A DNA stretch of 64,000 nucleotides from assembly GCF_022919135.1 (NCBI RefSeq), contig NZ_CP095049.1, forward strand, positions 3,476,501 to 3,540,500, read 5' to 3'. The stretch is from Hymenobacter cellulosivorans. Lineage in GTDB: Bacteria; Bacteroidota; Bacteroidia; Cytophagales; Hymenobacteraceae. How positions within the stretch are numbered: the stretch's first letter is position 1; each line of letters begins with the position of its first letter. Shown here piece after piece: positions 17,097 through 25,869 of the stretch. Position numbers and translations under genes: made by a program. The notes below the pieces were generated by a model that was not told the origin of the DNA, made no database searches, and was given only the letters and a program-made list of their open reading frames with translations.

Positions 17097-17288
17097 ATGA
17101 AAAGCAAGCATCTTTCCGCCCGCCCGACGTCTGCTCCGGAATCTAAAAACAAGGAACGGGTGCGGCACAATAATTTCTCTGTTGAACTAGATCCGCTGCC
17201 CTGGGAGCGGGACCAGGAATACCTGGCGTTGCGGGCCCGGGGCCCCGAGCCGCTGCGCCCCATGGACTTTGACCGGCCCGGTTGGTGA
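17097..17288 (+). CDS. Small basic/acidic protein of unknown function
   Basis: A 63-residue frame starting MKSKHLSARPTS. The C-terminal half (NNFSVELDPLPWERDQEYLALRARGPEPLRPMDFDRPGW, read in segments) is unusually rich in Pro, Arg and Asp with spaced Trp, and looks like a conserved short protein rather than noise. No signal peptide, membrane segment or known domain is seen. A longer frame upstream (from 17025) gives an unlikely N terminus. Support is coding-like composition only. Confidence 0.45.
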   Translation: MKSKHLSARPTSAPESKNKERVRHNNFSVELDPLPWERDQEYLALRARGPEPLRPMDFDRPGW

Positions 17289-17357
17289 TGGGCGGGCCAG
17301 TTGGGAATAGTAGGAGTGAGGCCGAAAAAGCGAAAGTGAGGAGCTACGTGGTTTTAG

Positions 17358-17365
17358 TACCTTGC
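17358..17365 (+). promoter_or_regulatory. Probable -7 box for the BstA-like gene
   Basis: TACCTTGC, close to TAnnTTTG, lies 22 bases before the ATG at 17388. Confidence 0.35.
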
Positions 17366-17387
17366 CGTCCCAACCCTTTGGCTCCTT

Positions 17388-17933
17388 ATGCAAACCACAA
17401 CTGCCCCCGACCTCCGCTACCCCATTGGCCACGTACAGCTGCCCAACGAGCCCCTGAACCAAGGTACGCGCCTGGCCCTGATTGCCCGCATTGCCGTACT
17501 GCCCGACCAGGTGCGGGCCGCCGTAACCGGCCTGACACCCGCCCAGCTGGATACGCCTTACCGGCCCGGCGGCTGGACGGTGCGCCAGGTAATTCACCAC
17601 CTGCCCGACTCCCACTTGAACGCTTACACGCGGATGCGGCTAGCCCTAACGGAAACTAACCCGACTATTCGCCCCTACGATGAGCAGGCATGGTCGGAAC
17701 TGCCGGACGTGGCGGCGACGCCCGTGGCTGTATCCCTGGCTTTGCTGGAGGCGCTGCATATCCGCTGGACCATCCTGCTGCGGCAGCTCACGGACGAGCA
17801 GTGGCTGCGAACCTTTCACCATCCGGAGTCCAAGCGCGACGTCACCCTGTACCAGGCCCTGGCCTCGTATGCCTGGCACGGGCAGCACCATCTGGCGCAT
17901 ATCACAGAATTGCGCCGTCGGGAAGGGTTTTAG
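17388..17933 (+). CDS. YfiT/BstA-like DinB-fold metal-dependent thiol transferase
   Basis: A 181-residue member of the DinB/YfiT superfamily. The metal-binding histidines are visible in WTVRQVIHHLPDSHLNAYTR (about residues 64-83) and in the C-terminal AWHGQHHLAHI. The opening DLRYPIGHVQLP and the family-typical RPGGWTVRQV identify the YfiT/BstA subgroup, whose Bacillus member transfers bacillithiol. Some Bacteroidota make bacillithiol, so this role is plausible but not shown. It is followed by a bidirectional terminator. Confidence 0.85.
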   Translation: MQTTTAPDLRYPIGHVQLPNEPLNQGTRLALIARIAVLPDQVRAAVTGLTPAQLDTPYRPGGWTVRQVIHHLPDSHLNAYTRMRLALTETNPTIRPYDEQAWSELPDVAATPVAVSLALLEALHIRWTILLRQLTDEQWLRTFHHPESKRDVTLYQALASYAWHGQHHLAHITELRRREGF

Positions 17934-17949
17934 GTAGTTGACTTATAAT

Positions 17950-17987
17950 ACAAAAGGCCGGTTCACGTGCGTGAACCGGCCTTTTGT
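17950..17987. terminator. Bidirectional terminator between the BstA-like gene and mlaF
   Basis: ACAAAAGGCCGGTTCAC and GTGAACCGGCCTTTTGT form a 17-base-pair perfect stem with a 4-base loop, serving converging genes on both strands. Confidence 0.9.
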
Positions 17988-18006
17988 GGCTTTATATGAG
18001 CAAGGC

Positions 18007-18816
18007 TTAGATGTTGTAGGCGTCGTCGGCGGTGGCGGCGGCCAGACCACCCTCGGTTTCCTCGTCCACTTTCTTGGCGGCTCGTACCAGACTGCTGCTG
18101 AAAATAAACTCCTTTAGCTCAGGCACCGTGGTATTCAGGATTTCGTCCTTGTTGCCATCCCAAAGCTTGCGGCCCTGGTGCAGGTAGATGATATGGTCGC
18201 CAATTTCGACCACCGAGTTCATGTCGTGGGTGATAACGACAGTGGTAATACCGTACTCGTGGGTGATTTCGTAGATCAGTTCGTCAATCTTGATGCTGGT
18301 GGCTGGGTCGAGGCCGGAGTTGGGCTCGTCGCAGAACAGGTAGGTACAGTTGGGCGCAATGGCGCGGGCAATGCCGACGCGCTTTTTCATGCCGCCCGAA
18401 ATTTCGGAGGGCATCTTGTTGCCGGCATTTTCCAGTCCTACGCGCTTGAGGCAGAACTCCACCCGGTCGCGCCGCTCTTCCTTGCTCATTTCGGGGGTGA
18501 GCATTTTCAGCGGAAACTCGGTGTTTTCGAATACGGTCATCGAGTCGAACAAAGCGCCGCCCTGGAACAGCATCCCGATTTTGCGCCGGATTTCCTGCTT
18601 GATGTCCACCTTGTTGTTCGTAAACACCAGCCCGTCGAAGGTGATGCTGCCTAAGTCGGGCTTCATCAAACCCACGATGCACTGCAGCAGCACGCTTTTG
18701 CCCGTGCCCGAACCGCCGAGCAGCAGGTTGCATTTGCCCGTTTCGAAGGTGCAGGTGATGCCCTTCAGTACCGGGTTGCCATTGAACGACTTCTGAACGT
18801 TATGAACTTCAATCAT
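18007..18816 (-). CDS. mlaF: Mla-type lipid ABC transporter ATPase
   Basis: A 269-residue ABC ATPase with Walker A GGSGTGKS (about 34-41), signature ISGGMKKRV (about 143) and Walker B FCDEPNSGLDP (about 166). The MKKR variant of the signature and the NSGLDP Walker B are characteristic of MlaF/Ttg2A, which powers retrograde or anterograde phospholipid transport across the envelope. The permease mlaE lies just upstream on the same strand; an MCE-domain MlaD gene is not in the window. A C-terminal extension (about 240-269) is Ala- and Glu-rich. Confidence 0.9.
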   Translation of the reverse strand: MIEVHNVQKSFNGNPVLKGITCTFETGKCNLLLGGSGTGKSVLLQCIVGLMKPDLGSITFDGLVFTNNKVDIKQEIRRKIGMLFQGGALFDSMTVFENTEFPLKMLTPEMSKEERRDRVEFCLKRVGLENAGNKMPSEISGGMKKRVGIARAIAPNCTYLFCDEPNSGLDPATSIKIDELIYEITHEYGITTVVITHDMNSVVEIGDHIIYLHQGRKLWDGNKDEILNTTVPELKEFIFSSSLVRAAKKVDEETEGGLAAATADDAYNI

Positions 18817-18821
18817 GGTGT

Positions 18822-18920
18822 CTAATGTGCTAATTACTACTGTGCTGAGGTGCTACAGTGACTAATGTGAGAAATGAGGCAAATCATTAACCCATCAGCA
18901 CATTCACCCACATTCGCACA
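18822..18920. repeat. Intergenic inverted repeat of AATGTG/CACATT words between mlaE and mlaF
   Basis: Words TAATGTGC, CTGTGCTGAGGTGC and AATGTGAGAAATGA on the left are matched by CAGCACATTC, CCCACATTCGCACATTA on the right. The 13-mer TCGCACATTAAAG recurs in the element at 45306-45412, and AATGTGAGAAATGA recurs near 31093, so this is one family. Confidence 0.7.
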
Positions 18921-19652
18921 TTAAAGCAGAACTGCGGCCAGCACATAGTCGGCCAGCAGGATGGCAATAATAGAGTTGGTAACGGCACCGGTGCTGGCAG
19001 CACCTACTTCCAGGGCTCCGCCTTTGGTGTAATATCCTTTGTACGCGGAAATAGCCGAAACAAGGAAGGCAAAAACCACCGATTTAATCAGAGCAAACAG
19101 GATGTTGTAAGGCACAAAATCGGTGCGGATGCCTTCCACGTACTCCTGGGCCGACATGGCACCCGACAGGGTACCGGCCAAATAGCCGCCCATGATGGAC
19201 AATACCATGGCCAGAATAACCAGCAGCGGAAACATGAGCATGGCGGCCACAATCTTGGGCAGCACCAGGTAGGAGGCCGAATTGATACCCATCACCTCCA
19301 GGGCATCGACTTGCTCGGTGATGCGCATGGTACCCAGACCGCCGGCAATGCTGGAGCCCACTTTGCCGGCCAGCACGATGCTGGTGATGGTGGGGGCCAG
19401 TTCCAGAATCGTCATTTCACGCACCATGAAACCGATGGTGGACTTAGGAATGAGGGGATTGACTAGGTTATAGGCAATCTGGACGCAGGTAACGGCCCCG
19501 ATAAAGGCCGAAACGATGGCCACGATAAAGACGGAGTCGATGCCGATGAGGATGGCTTCATCGAGGGTACGTTGCCAGAGTGTGCCCAGCCGTTCCTTCC
19601 GCACCAGCATGCTTTGCATGAAGAGCAGAAATTCACCGAAGGTTTTAACCAT
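18921..19652 (-). CDS. mlaE: MlaE/YrbE family ABC transporter permease
   Basis: A 243-residue inner-membrane protein with about five to six hydrophobic segments. The family core is clear: GAVTCVQIAYNL, LAGKVGSSIAGGLGTMRITEQVDALEVMGI (read in parts; the E-Q-x-x-A-L-x-x-M motif is diagnostic) and YLVLPKIVA. With MlaF it forms the transport core of an Mla-type phospholipid transporter. It is the first gene of the pair; the gap to mlaF is an inverted repeat. Confidence 0.92.
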   Translation of the reverse strand: MVKTFGEFLLFMQSMLVRKERLGTLWQRTLDEAILIGIDSVFIVAIVSAFIGAVTCVQIAYNLVNPLIPKSTIGFMVREMTILELAPTITSIVLAGKVGSSIAGGLGTMRITEQVDALEVMGINSASYLVLPKIVAAMLMFPLLVILAMVLSIMGGYLAGTLSGAMSAQEYVEGIRTDFVPYNILFALIKSVVFAFLVSAISAYKGYYTKGGALEVGAASTGAVTNSIIAILLADYVLAAVLL

Positions 19653-19766
19653 AAAAAGAGAAGGAGAAAAGATAAAAGCTCAAACTTGCGGGGCCGGACG
19701 CGGTGGCCTAGCGCCCAGCTCAGGCCCGGGGTACCTTACGTAAAAACGAAAACGTCAATCAAAGGA

Positions 19767-20480
19767 ATGCAAAAATATATCGTTGTCACGGGCGGCACGA
19801 AAGGAATCGGCCGCGCCCTGGTGCTACGCTTTGCCCAGGCCGGGTTTGGGGTCATCACCTGCGCCCGTTCCGAGCAGGACCTGCGGGCTCTTACAACCGC
19901 TGTGCAGCAGGATGTTCCCGGCGCCGTGCTTCACACCTTCGCCGCCGACCTGAGCCAAGCCGACCAAACGCGGCGCTTCACCGAGTTTGTGCTGGACCTG
20001 GGCGTGCCCGTGGAGGTACTGGTCAACAACACCGGGGCCTTCGTGCCGGGCCGCCTGCAGGATGAGCCTGCCGATGGCTCCCAACTGCGCCAGATGATAG
20101 ACGTGAACCTCTACAGTGCCTACGACGTGACCCGGGCCTTGCTGCCGGGTATGATAGCGCGGCGCCAGGGGCATATTTTCAATATGTGCTCTACGGCCAG
20201 CATTATGGCCTATCCCAACGGCGGCTCCTACAGCATTGCCAAGTTTGCCTTGCTGGGCCTGACCAAGGGTCTGCGCGAAGAACTCAAGGAGCACAACCTG
20301 CGCGTGACGGCCATCTTGCCCGGTGCCACGCTTACCGCCAGCTGGGAAGGCGTGGATCTGCCCGCCGAGCGGTTTATCAAGGCCGAAGACGTGGCCCAAG
20401 CCGTGTTCGGCGCGTATTCCCTGTCGCCCCAGGCCGTCATTGAGGAGCTCCTGATCCGGCCCCAGCTCGGCGACCTGTAA
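19767..20480 (+). CDS. Short-chain dehydrogenase/reductase (SDR)
   Basis: A 237-residue classical SDR. The start at 19767 puts MQKYIVVTGGTKGIGRAL at the N terminus, giving the TGxxxGIG cofactor motif at residues 8-14. NNTG stands for NNAG, and the active site is SYSIAKFAL with Tyr and Lys correctly spaced, preceded by a Ser (STASIM). It resembles 3-oxoacyl-ACP reductase/YbbO-like enzymes, but the substrate cannot be told. An upstream open frame overlaps mlaE antisense and is disregarded. It is divergent from mlaE. Confidence 0.85.
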   Translation: MQKYIVVTGGTKGIGRALVLRFAQAGFGVITCARSEQDLRALTTAVQQDVPGAVLHTFAADLSQADQTRRFTEFVLDLGVPVEVLVNNTGAFVPGRLQDEPADGSQLRQMIDVNLYSAYDVTRALLPGMIARRQGHIFNMCSTASIMAYPNGGSYSIAKFALLGLTKGLREELKEHNLRVTAILPGATLTASWEGVDLPAERFIKAEDVAQAVFGAYSLSPQAVIEELLIRPQLGDL

Positions 20481-20489
20481 ACCAACTAA

Positions 20490-21272
20490 TTACTTCTGCT
20501 GCACTGCTTTGCCCTTGCCGGTTACCTTGATGCCGGTCTGTTGGGGCGTGCCATAGTAGAACAGCGTGCCGGTGCCCGCGTGCGTGCCGCCGAGGTAGCC
20601 GGTGGTCGTCACGTGGGCGTCGCCGTCGCTGTCGTGGTTGAAGGTAAAGCTGCACCGCTGGGACTGTAGCCCACTGGCGTAGAGGCTGCCGCTGCCCCCT
20701 ACGAGCAGGTTGAAATCGTCGGCCCGGCCCCGCAGGCGGTAGTCGCCCAGCTCGTACATATCCATGTTCAAGTACTCGCTGGTAATGTCCAGGTCGTAGT
20801 CGCCGGCCCCTACGAGGTGGCAGAAGAGCGTGTCGGCGCGGAAGTTGCCGGCCGTGCGTATATCGCCTGAGCCGCGCAGAAACAGGTCATGAATGCGGGG
20901 AAGGTGCAGGGTTACTTCCCGGGGCGTGTCGTAGGTACGCACCCAGTTGCAGCGGCTGGTATTGCGAATTACTAGTTCCCCGTGCTCGACGCGCAACTCA
21001 AGATCTTCCTGCAAGTTCTTGCCAGCCCGTACTTCGGCGTAGGTTTCGGGGCCCTGCACCAACGTTACGTCGACGTTGTCGTAGGCAGTGATTACCTGGA
21101 AGGGCTGCAACTCGCGACGCTCGGTAATGACCTTGCCGGTGCTTTTCAGGCAGTCCATCTCGTGGCCGTCGCCGCAGCCGCCGAATAGGACGGCCAGGGC
21201 CGCGGCGGAGGCGCTAACACTAAAAACCCGCCAGGTGCGCTTAACTTGCGGCCAAATGGTACTTCGAAACAT
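20490..21272 (-). CDS. GIN-domain (DUF2807) lipoprotein
   Basis: A 260-residue exported protein. The signal segment (VSASAAALAVLFGGCGD) ends in a lipobox cysteine. The mature part shows the GIN/DUF2807 pattern of a right-handed repeated beta fold: VITAYDNVDVTLVQG, LRGSGDIRTAG, LVGAGDYDLDI, LVGGSGSLYASG, each G-S/A-G-D repeat marking a turn. Such auto-transporter-adhesin-like head domains are very common in Bacteroidota with no known function. It converges on the SDR gene (9-base gap). Confidence 0.85.
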   Translation of the reverse strand: MFRSTIWPQVKRTWRVFSVSASAAALAVLFGGCGDGHEMDCLKSTGKVITERRELQPFQVITAYDNVDVTLVQGPETYAEVRAGKNLQEDLELRVEHGELVIRNTSRCNWVRTYDTPREVTLHLPRIHDLFLRGSGDIRTAGNFRADTLFCHLVGAGDYDLDITSEYLNMDMYELGDYRLRGRADDFNLLVGGSGSLYASGLQSQRCSFTFNHDSDGDAHVTTTGYLGGTHAGTGTLFYYGTPQQTGIKVTGKGKAVQQK

Positions 21273-21281
21273 CTCTACTTT

Positions 21282-21977
21282 ATGGACCTGACGGGCAAGA
21301 TAGCCATTCTGACGGGCGTCAGCAAAGGAATAGGCCGGGCTACGGCCGAGGCGCTGCTGGCCAAGGGCGCCATCGTGGCCGGCTGGGGCCGCACTGCCCC
21401 CGAGGGATTACAGCACGAGCGGTTCCAGTTTTTCGAGTGCGACGTGCGCGACGAAGTAGCCGTGCAGGAAGCCTACGTCAACACCCGCCGGGAACTGGGC
21501 GCCGAAATCCACGTGCTGGTGAATAACGCCGGCCTGGGTATTTCGGGCGAAGTCGACGGGTTTTCCTCCGACGACTGGAAGCTGATGTTCGACACCAACG
21601 TGCACGGTATGTTCTTCTGCACCAAGGCCGTGCTGCCCCAGATGAAACAGCAGCAGCTGGGCCACATCATCAATATTTCGTCTATTGCCGGCACGACGGG
21701 CATTGAGAAAATGGCGGGCTACTGCGCTACCAAGTTTGCGGTGCGGGGCTTCTCGCAGTCCTTATATAAGGAGGTGCGCAACGATGGTATCAAAGTCACG
21801 TGTTTCTACCCCGGCTCGACGCAAACCAACTTCTTCGACGACATTCCCGGCACCGAGGCCAACGCCTCGATGATGCAGCCCCAGGACATTGCTGATACCA
21901 TTATTTACGCGTTGGAAACGCCTTTCAACTTCCACCTCGTAGACATTGAAATGCGACCCTTGCAGCCGAAAAAATAA
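21282..21977 (+). CDS. Short-chain dehydrogenase/reductase (SDR)
   Basis: A 231-residue classical SDR, with TGVSKGIG at residues 10-17, NNAGLGISG at about 85, the catalytic Ser in NISSIAGTTG and YCATKFAV as the YxxxK. Start 21282 is preferred because an upstream ATG would overlap the divergent GIN-domain gene and add nothing recognisable. It is the gene just before the R1 repeat and gldA. Substrate unknown. Confidence 0.87.
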   Translation: MDLTGKIAILTGVSKGIGRATAEALLAKGAIVAGWGRTAPEGLQHERFQFFECDVRDEVAVQEAYVNTRRELGAEIHVLVNNAGLGISGEVDGFSSDDWKLMFDTNVHGMFFCTKAVLPQMKQQQLGHIINISSIAGTTGIEKMAGYCATKFAVRGFSQSLYKEVRNDGIKVTCFYPGSTQTNFFDDIPGTEANASMMQPQDIADTIIYALETPFNFHLVDIEMRPLQPKK

Positions 21978-21998
21978 TTGTTGGTCCTTGGGATGAAG

Positions 21999-22162
21999 CC
22001 TGTCCTTGCGAGGTGCAGCCGAAGCAATCCATCCTCTGCGAAGGTTGTCACAGTCTTTACCCGGTAAGCTCTTTTCGCTATTAATAGTCAAGGGCTAGTC
22101 AAGATAGAAGGCTCAGTACATGTCAGAGGACGGATTGCCACGGCTGACCTCGCAAGGACAGG
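21999..22162. repeat. Dispersed ~165-bp inverted repeat, copy R1
   Basis: The ends CCTGTCCTTGCGAGGT (21999-22014) and ACCTCGCAAGGACAGG (22147-22162) are perfect inverted repeats. Inside are shared blocks also seen in R2-R4: CCGAAGCAATCC, CCTCTGCGAAGG and, in reverse, a GAGCTTACCGGGTAAAG block. It starts 21 bases after an SDR stop. Confidence 0.85.
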
Positions 22163-22197
22163 TTTATCTACGACGGGATTGCCTACCCACTTACTCT

Positions 22198-23106
22198 ATG
22201 GTTGAAGTACAACAGCTCAGCAAAATCTTCGGGACCCAGGCCGCGGTGAATGATATTTCCTTTTCCGTGGGCAAGGGCGAAATCCTGGGCTTTCTGGGGC
22301 CCAATGGGGCAGGCAAGTCCACCACGATGAAGATTGCTACGGGCTATTTGCCGCCCAGCCACGGCACCGTAAAGCTGGACGGCTACGACGTGCAGACCGA
22401 TGCGCTGGAAGTGCGCCGCCGGGTGGGCTACTTGCCCGAGCACAACCCGCTCTACCTGGATATGTACGTGCACGAGTACCTGGAATTCATCGGCTCGGTG
22501 CACGGCCTCAAGGGTCAGCCGCGCCGCACCCGGGTGCAGCAGATGGTGGACAGGGTAGGCCTGGGCCGGGAGCAGAACAAGCAGATCGGGGCCTTATCGA
22601 AAGGCTACCGGCAGCGCGTGGGGCTGGCCCAGGCCCTGATTCACGACCCCGGCGTGCTGATTCTGGATGAGCCCACCACCGGCCTCGACCCCAACCAGAT
22701 TGGTGAAATCCGCACCCTGATCCGGGAGTTAGGCCAGGACAAGACCGTTATTTTTAGCACCCACATCCTGCCCGAAGTCACGGCCCTGTGCAGCCGGGTG
22801 GTCATCATCAACCGCGGGCAGCTCGTAGCCGACTCGCCCGTCGCCGACCTGGGTGCTAAGGCCGCGGGTGAAACCATCATTCGCGCCGAGTTTGAGCAGC
22901 CCATCGACGTGGCGCCGCTGCGGGCCTTGCCGGGTATTCTGGGAGTGGAACCCGAAGCTGGCAACCGCTACCGTATCCGCGCTGCTGGTGGCACGGATAT
23001 GCGCGGGGCCATTTCCCGCCTGGCCGCCCAGCAGGACTGGATACTGCTCGGCCTGCGCCAGGAAGAACAGTCCCTGGAGCAGGTGTTTCAGTCCTTGACG
23101 AGATGA
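22198..23106 (+). CDS. gldA: Gliding motility ABC transporter ATP-binding subunit GldA
   Basis: A 302-residue ABC ATPase: Walker A GPNGAGKST (about 37-45), signature LSKGYRQRVGLAQ (about 133) and Walker B LILDEPTTGLDPNQ (about 153), with the H-loop STHILPEV. Together with GldF and GldG downstream it forms the gliding-associated ABC transporter of Bacteroidota. The start 22198 gives MVEVQQLSKIFG; an upstream frame lies inside the R1 repeat and is spurious. gldF follows after a second repeat family element. Confidence 0.93.
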   Translation: MVEVQQLSKIFGTQAAVNDISFSVGKGEILGFLGPNGAGKSTTMKIATGYLPPSHGTVKLDGYDVQTDALEVRRRVGYLPEHNPLYLDMYVHEYLEFIGSVHGLKGQPRRTRVQQMVDRVGLGREQNKQIGALSKGYRQRVGLAQALIHDPGVLILDEPTTGLDPNQIGEIRTLIRELGQDKTVIFSTHILPEVTALCSRVVIINRGQLVADSPVADLGAKAAGETIIRAEFEQPIDVAPLRALPGILGVEPEAGNRYRIRAAGGTDMRGAISRLAAQQDWILLGLRQEEQSLEQVFQSLTR

Positions 23107-23127
23107 TATTTCCCAATTCCTAAGAAC

Positions 23128-23235
23128 GTCATGTCGAGCAGCGCGAGACATCTCGCGTGCTGACGTTGCAGTGGTAATCTCATTGCCATTGCACGCGAGA
23201 TTCCTCGCAAGCTCGGAATGACGGGCAACTTTTCC
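23128..23235. repeat. Dispersed ~105-bp inverted repeat, second family (copy T1)
   Basis: AACGTCATGTCGAGC at the left and GCTCGGAATGACGG at the right are imperfect inverted ends, with an inner GCGAGA...TCTCGC stem. The reverse complement of 56862-56968 matches it closely (ACGTCATGTCGAGC, GCGAGACATCTC). It lies in the gldA-gldF gap. Confidence 0.8.
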
Positions 23236-23263
23236 CAGAAGTACTAAATCAGCACATCCCCTG

Positions 23264-23989
23264 ATGTTTGCCATCCTTCGCAAAGAATTTAACGCCTTCC
23301 TTAGCTCGCCGGTCGCCTACGTGGTTATCGGGGTGTTTCTGGTGGCTACCGGTTTGTTTGTATGGGTCTTCCCGGACAGCTCGGTGCTGGAGTACGGCTA
23401 CGCCGACCTGCAGACCCTGTTCAATATAGCTCCCTGGATTTTCCTGTTTCTGATTCCGGCCATTACCATGCGTACCTTCGCCGAGGAGAAAAAGGCCGGC
23501 ACCATCGAGCTGCTGCTCACCCGCCCGCTCACCGACGGGCAGATAATAGGAGGGAAGTACCTGGCCTGCCTGCTGCTGGCCTTGCTGGCTTTGGTGCCCA
23601 CGCTGCTGTATTACTACTCGGTGTACCAGCTTGGCAACCCTATCGGCAACATTGACTCAGCCGCTACCGTGGGCTCCTACATTGGTCTGGCCTTGCTGGC
23701 GGCGGTATTTGCTGCTATCGGCATCTTCGCCTCGGCCATTACCCGGGACCAAATCATTGCCTTTCTGGTGGCCGTCGTGGGCTGCTTTCTGGTCTACTCC
23801 GGCTTCGACTCCCTGGCCTCGGTCTTCGACGGAGCCCCGGCTTACTACATCAGTCAGCTCGGCATTGCCGCCCACTACCGCGACATTAGCAAAGGCCTTA
23901 TCGACTCCCGCGACCTGCTCTACTTCATCAGTCTGATTGTGGGCCTGCTCGTCGCTACCCGCCTCGTGCTGCAAAGCCGCAACTGGTAA
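23264..23989 (+). CDS. gldF: Gliding motility ABC transporter permease GldF
   Basis: A 241-residue polytopic inner-membrane protein with about six hydrophobic segments (for example SPVAYVVIGVFLVATGLFVW, IAPWIFLFLIPAITMRTFAEE, YIGLALLAAVFAAIGIFASA). The EEKKAGTIELLLTRPLTD segment is typical of ABC-2 type permeases in the GldF/NosY-like group. It is the membrane component for GldA and GldG. The gap to gldG (155 bases) is not coding and shows no clear repeat. Confidence 0.92.
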   Translation: MFAILRKEFNAFLSSPVAYVVIGVFLVATGLFVWVFPDSSVLEYGYADLQTLFNIAPWIFLFLIPAITMRTFAEEKKAGTIELLLTRPLTDGQIIGGKYLACLLLALLALVPTLLYYYSVYQLGNPIGNIDSAATVGSYIGLALLAAVFAAIGIFASAITRDQIIAFLVAVVGCFLVYSGFDSLASVFDGAPAYYISQLGIAAHYRDISKGLIDSRDLLYFISLIVGLLVATRLVLQSRNW

Positions 23990-24144
23990 TCAACTACAAA
24001 CTAGTCCCCTTTCCTTTTTCGGAGAGAGACTAGGAGTAAGGCAAACCAGCACAACGACTTGTTCTAGCTAACTACTCCGCCCTTCGGCCACCCCTGCTTT
24101 CAACAAGGAGGGAGCTTATAGCTCAAAAAAATAGCTGCCACTCT

Positions 24145-25863
24145 ATGGCTTCTGATACGCCCGAACTTTCTGCTCCTGCCACCTCCCGCAAACGCCGCGA
24201 CCTGCTCCGCTTTCTGGCAGTAGTCGGCGCGCTGCTGTTGCTCAACTTTCTGGCTCAGCAATTCTTTTTCCGCCTCGACCTGACTGAGGAGAAGCGCTAC
24301 ACCATGGCCCCGGCCACCAAAACCCTGCTCGAGAATCTGAAGCAGCCCGTGACGGTGACCGTGTACCTGGACGGCGACTTCCCGCCCGGCTTCCGCCGCC
24401 TGCAGCAGGCCGTGCGCGAAACCCTGAACGAAATGCAGGTCTACGGCGGCTCTAACCTGCACTACGTCTTTGTCGACCCCTCAGCGGCCGGCACCGAAAA
24501 GGCCCGCAACGAGTACTATGCTTCCCTGCTCAAGAAGGGCCTGCGGCCCACCAACCTCGGCGCCAACGAAAACGGCAAGCGGGTCGAGAAAATCATCTTT
24601 CCCTGGGCCACGGTAGCAGCTGGGGGCAAAGAGGAGCAGGTGCTGCTGCTGCGCGGCAACCAGGCTGCCCCCTCCGACGTGCGCCTCAACCAAAGCATTG
24701 AGGGCCTGGAATACGAGTTGGCCAGCGCCGTGCGCAAGCTCAACCCCGGGCAGCGCAAGCGGATTGGGGTGCTCGAAGGCCACGGGGAACTCAGCAACGC
24801 CGAAGCCGGCGACATCATCGGCTCCTTGCAGCAGTACTACGACGTGTTCCGGGTGGATTTGCGCAAAACCCGGCCCCAGGATCTGCGCACGCTCAGCGCC
24901 ATTGTGGTAGCCAAGCCCAGCACGGCCTACACCGAGCCCGAGAAGTTCAAGCTCGACCAGTTCATCACGCAGGGCGGCAACGCGCTGTTCTTCGTGGATG
25001 CCATGCGGGTGAACCTGGACAGCGCCAACCGCGGCGGCATGCTTTCTTTCCCGCTGGATCTGAACCTGGAAGACCAGCTCTTCAAGTACGGCGTGCGCGT
25101 GAACCCCGACTTGCTGCTCGACCTCAACTCGGGTGTCATTCCACTCGTCACCGGCACCGAGGGCGACAAGCCCAAGGTGGAGCCCATGCCCTGGCAGTTT
25201 TACCCGCTCATCAACTCCTTCAGCAAGCACCCCATCACCCGCAACCTCGACGCGGTATACACCAAATTCATCAGCACGATTGATACCGTAAAGGCGGCCG
25301 GCATCCGCAAGACCCCGCTGCTGTTTACCTCGCGCTACACCCGGGTGCTGCCCGCACCCGTGCCCATCAACTTCAACGATGCCCGCCTGGAGCCCAACCA
25401 GAAGCTCTACAAGGAAAGCTTTAAGCCCGTAGGCTACCTGCTCGAAGGCCAGTTTCAGTCGCTCTACGCCAACCGCGCCGAGCCCGGCACCAGCAACTTC
25501 CTGCCCGCCACTTCGCCCAACGCCAAGCCCTCCAAAGTGCTGGTCATTTCCGACGGCGACTTTATCCGTTCCGAGCTGGACCCCAAAACCGGCAACCCCT
25601 ACCGCCTGGGCTTCGACCGGCTGGCCAACACCGAATTTGCCAACCGCGAGCTGGTCCTCAACGCCGTGGACTACATGCTCGACGAAAGCGGCCTGATTTC
25701 GGTGCGGGGCAAGCAAATCACCCTGCGCCCCCTCGATAAGCTCAAGGTCATCGAGCAGAAAAGCCGCTGGCAGCTGCTCAATATTGCTGCGCCCCTGGCG
25801 CTGCTGGGCCTCTTCGGAGCCGTGCGGGCCTGGCGCCGCAAGCGGCGCTACGCGTCGTTTTAA
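24145..25863 (+). CDS. gldG: Gliding motility-associated ABC transporter auxiliary protein GldG
   Basis: A 572-residue protein with an N-terminal membrane anchor (about 28-50, LLRFLAVVGALLLLNFLAQQ), a large periplasmic ABC-type-uncharacterised-transport region, and a C-terminal membrane segment (about 545-563, LLNIAAPLALLGLFGAVRAW) followed by a basic tail. Motifs such as FRLDLTEEKRYTMAPATKTLL and NAVDYMLDESGLISVRGKQ are typical of GldG. It completes gldA-gldF-gldG. The next gene, of very different composition, converges on it only 6 bases away. Confidence 0.93.
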   Translation: MASDTPELSAPATSRKRRDLLRFLAVVGALLLLNFLAQQFFFRLDLTEEKRYTMAPATKTLLENLKQPVTVTVYLDGDFPPGFRRLQQAVRETLNEMQVYGGSNLHYVFVDPSAAGTEKARNEYYASLLKKGLRPTNLGANENGKRVEKIIFPWATVAAGGKEEQVLLLRGNQAAPSDVRLNQSIEGLEYELASAVRKLNPGQRKRIGVLEGHGELSNAEAGDIIGSLQQYYDVFRVDLRKTRPQDLRTLSAIVVAKPSTAYTEPEKFKLDQFITQGGNALFFVDAMRVNLDSANRGGMLSFPLDLNLEDQLFKYGVRVNPDLLLDLNSGVIPLVTGTEGDKPKVEPMPWQFYPLINSFSKHPITRNLDAVYTKFISTIDTVKAAGIRKTPLLFTSRYTRVLPAPVPINFNDARLEPNQKLYKESFKPVGYLLEGQFQSLYANRAEPGTSNFLPATSPNAKPSKVLVISDGDFIRSELDPKTGNPYRLGFDRLANTEFANRELVLNAVDYMLDESGLISVRGKQITLRPLDKLKVIEQKSRWQLLNIAAPLALLGLFGAVRAWRRKRRYASF

Positions 25864-25869
25864 TATCGA

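Noticed and set aside
22120..22197. N-terminal extension of GldA
   Set aside because: It lies in the R1 inverted repeat, and the normal ABC N terminus begins at 22198.
24481..25716. 411-codon minus-strand open frame
   Set aside because: Antisense shadow of gldG with low-complexity composition and no recognisable domain.
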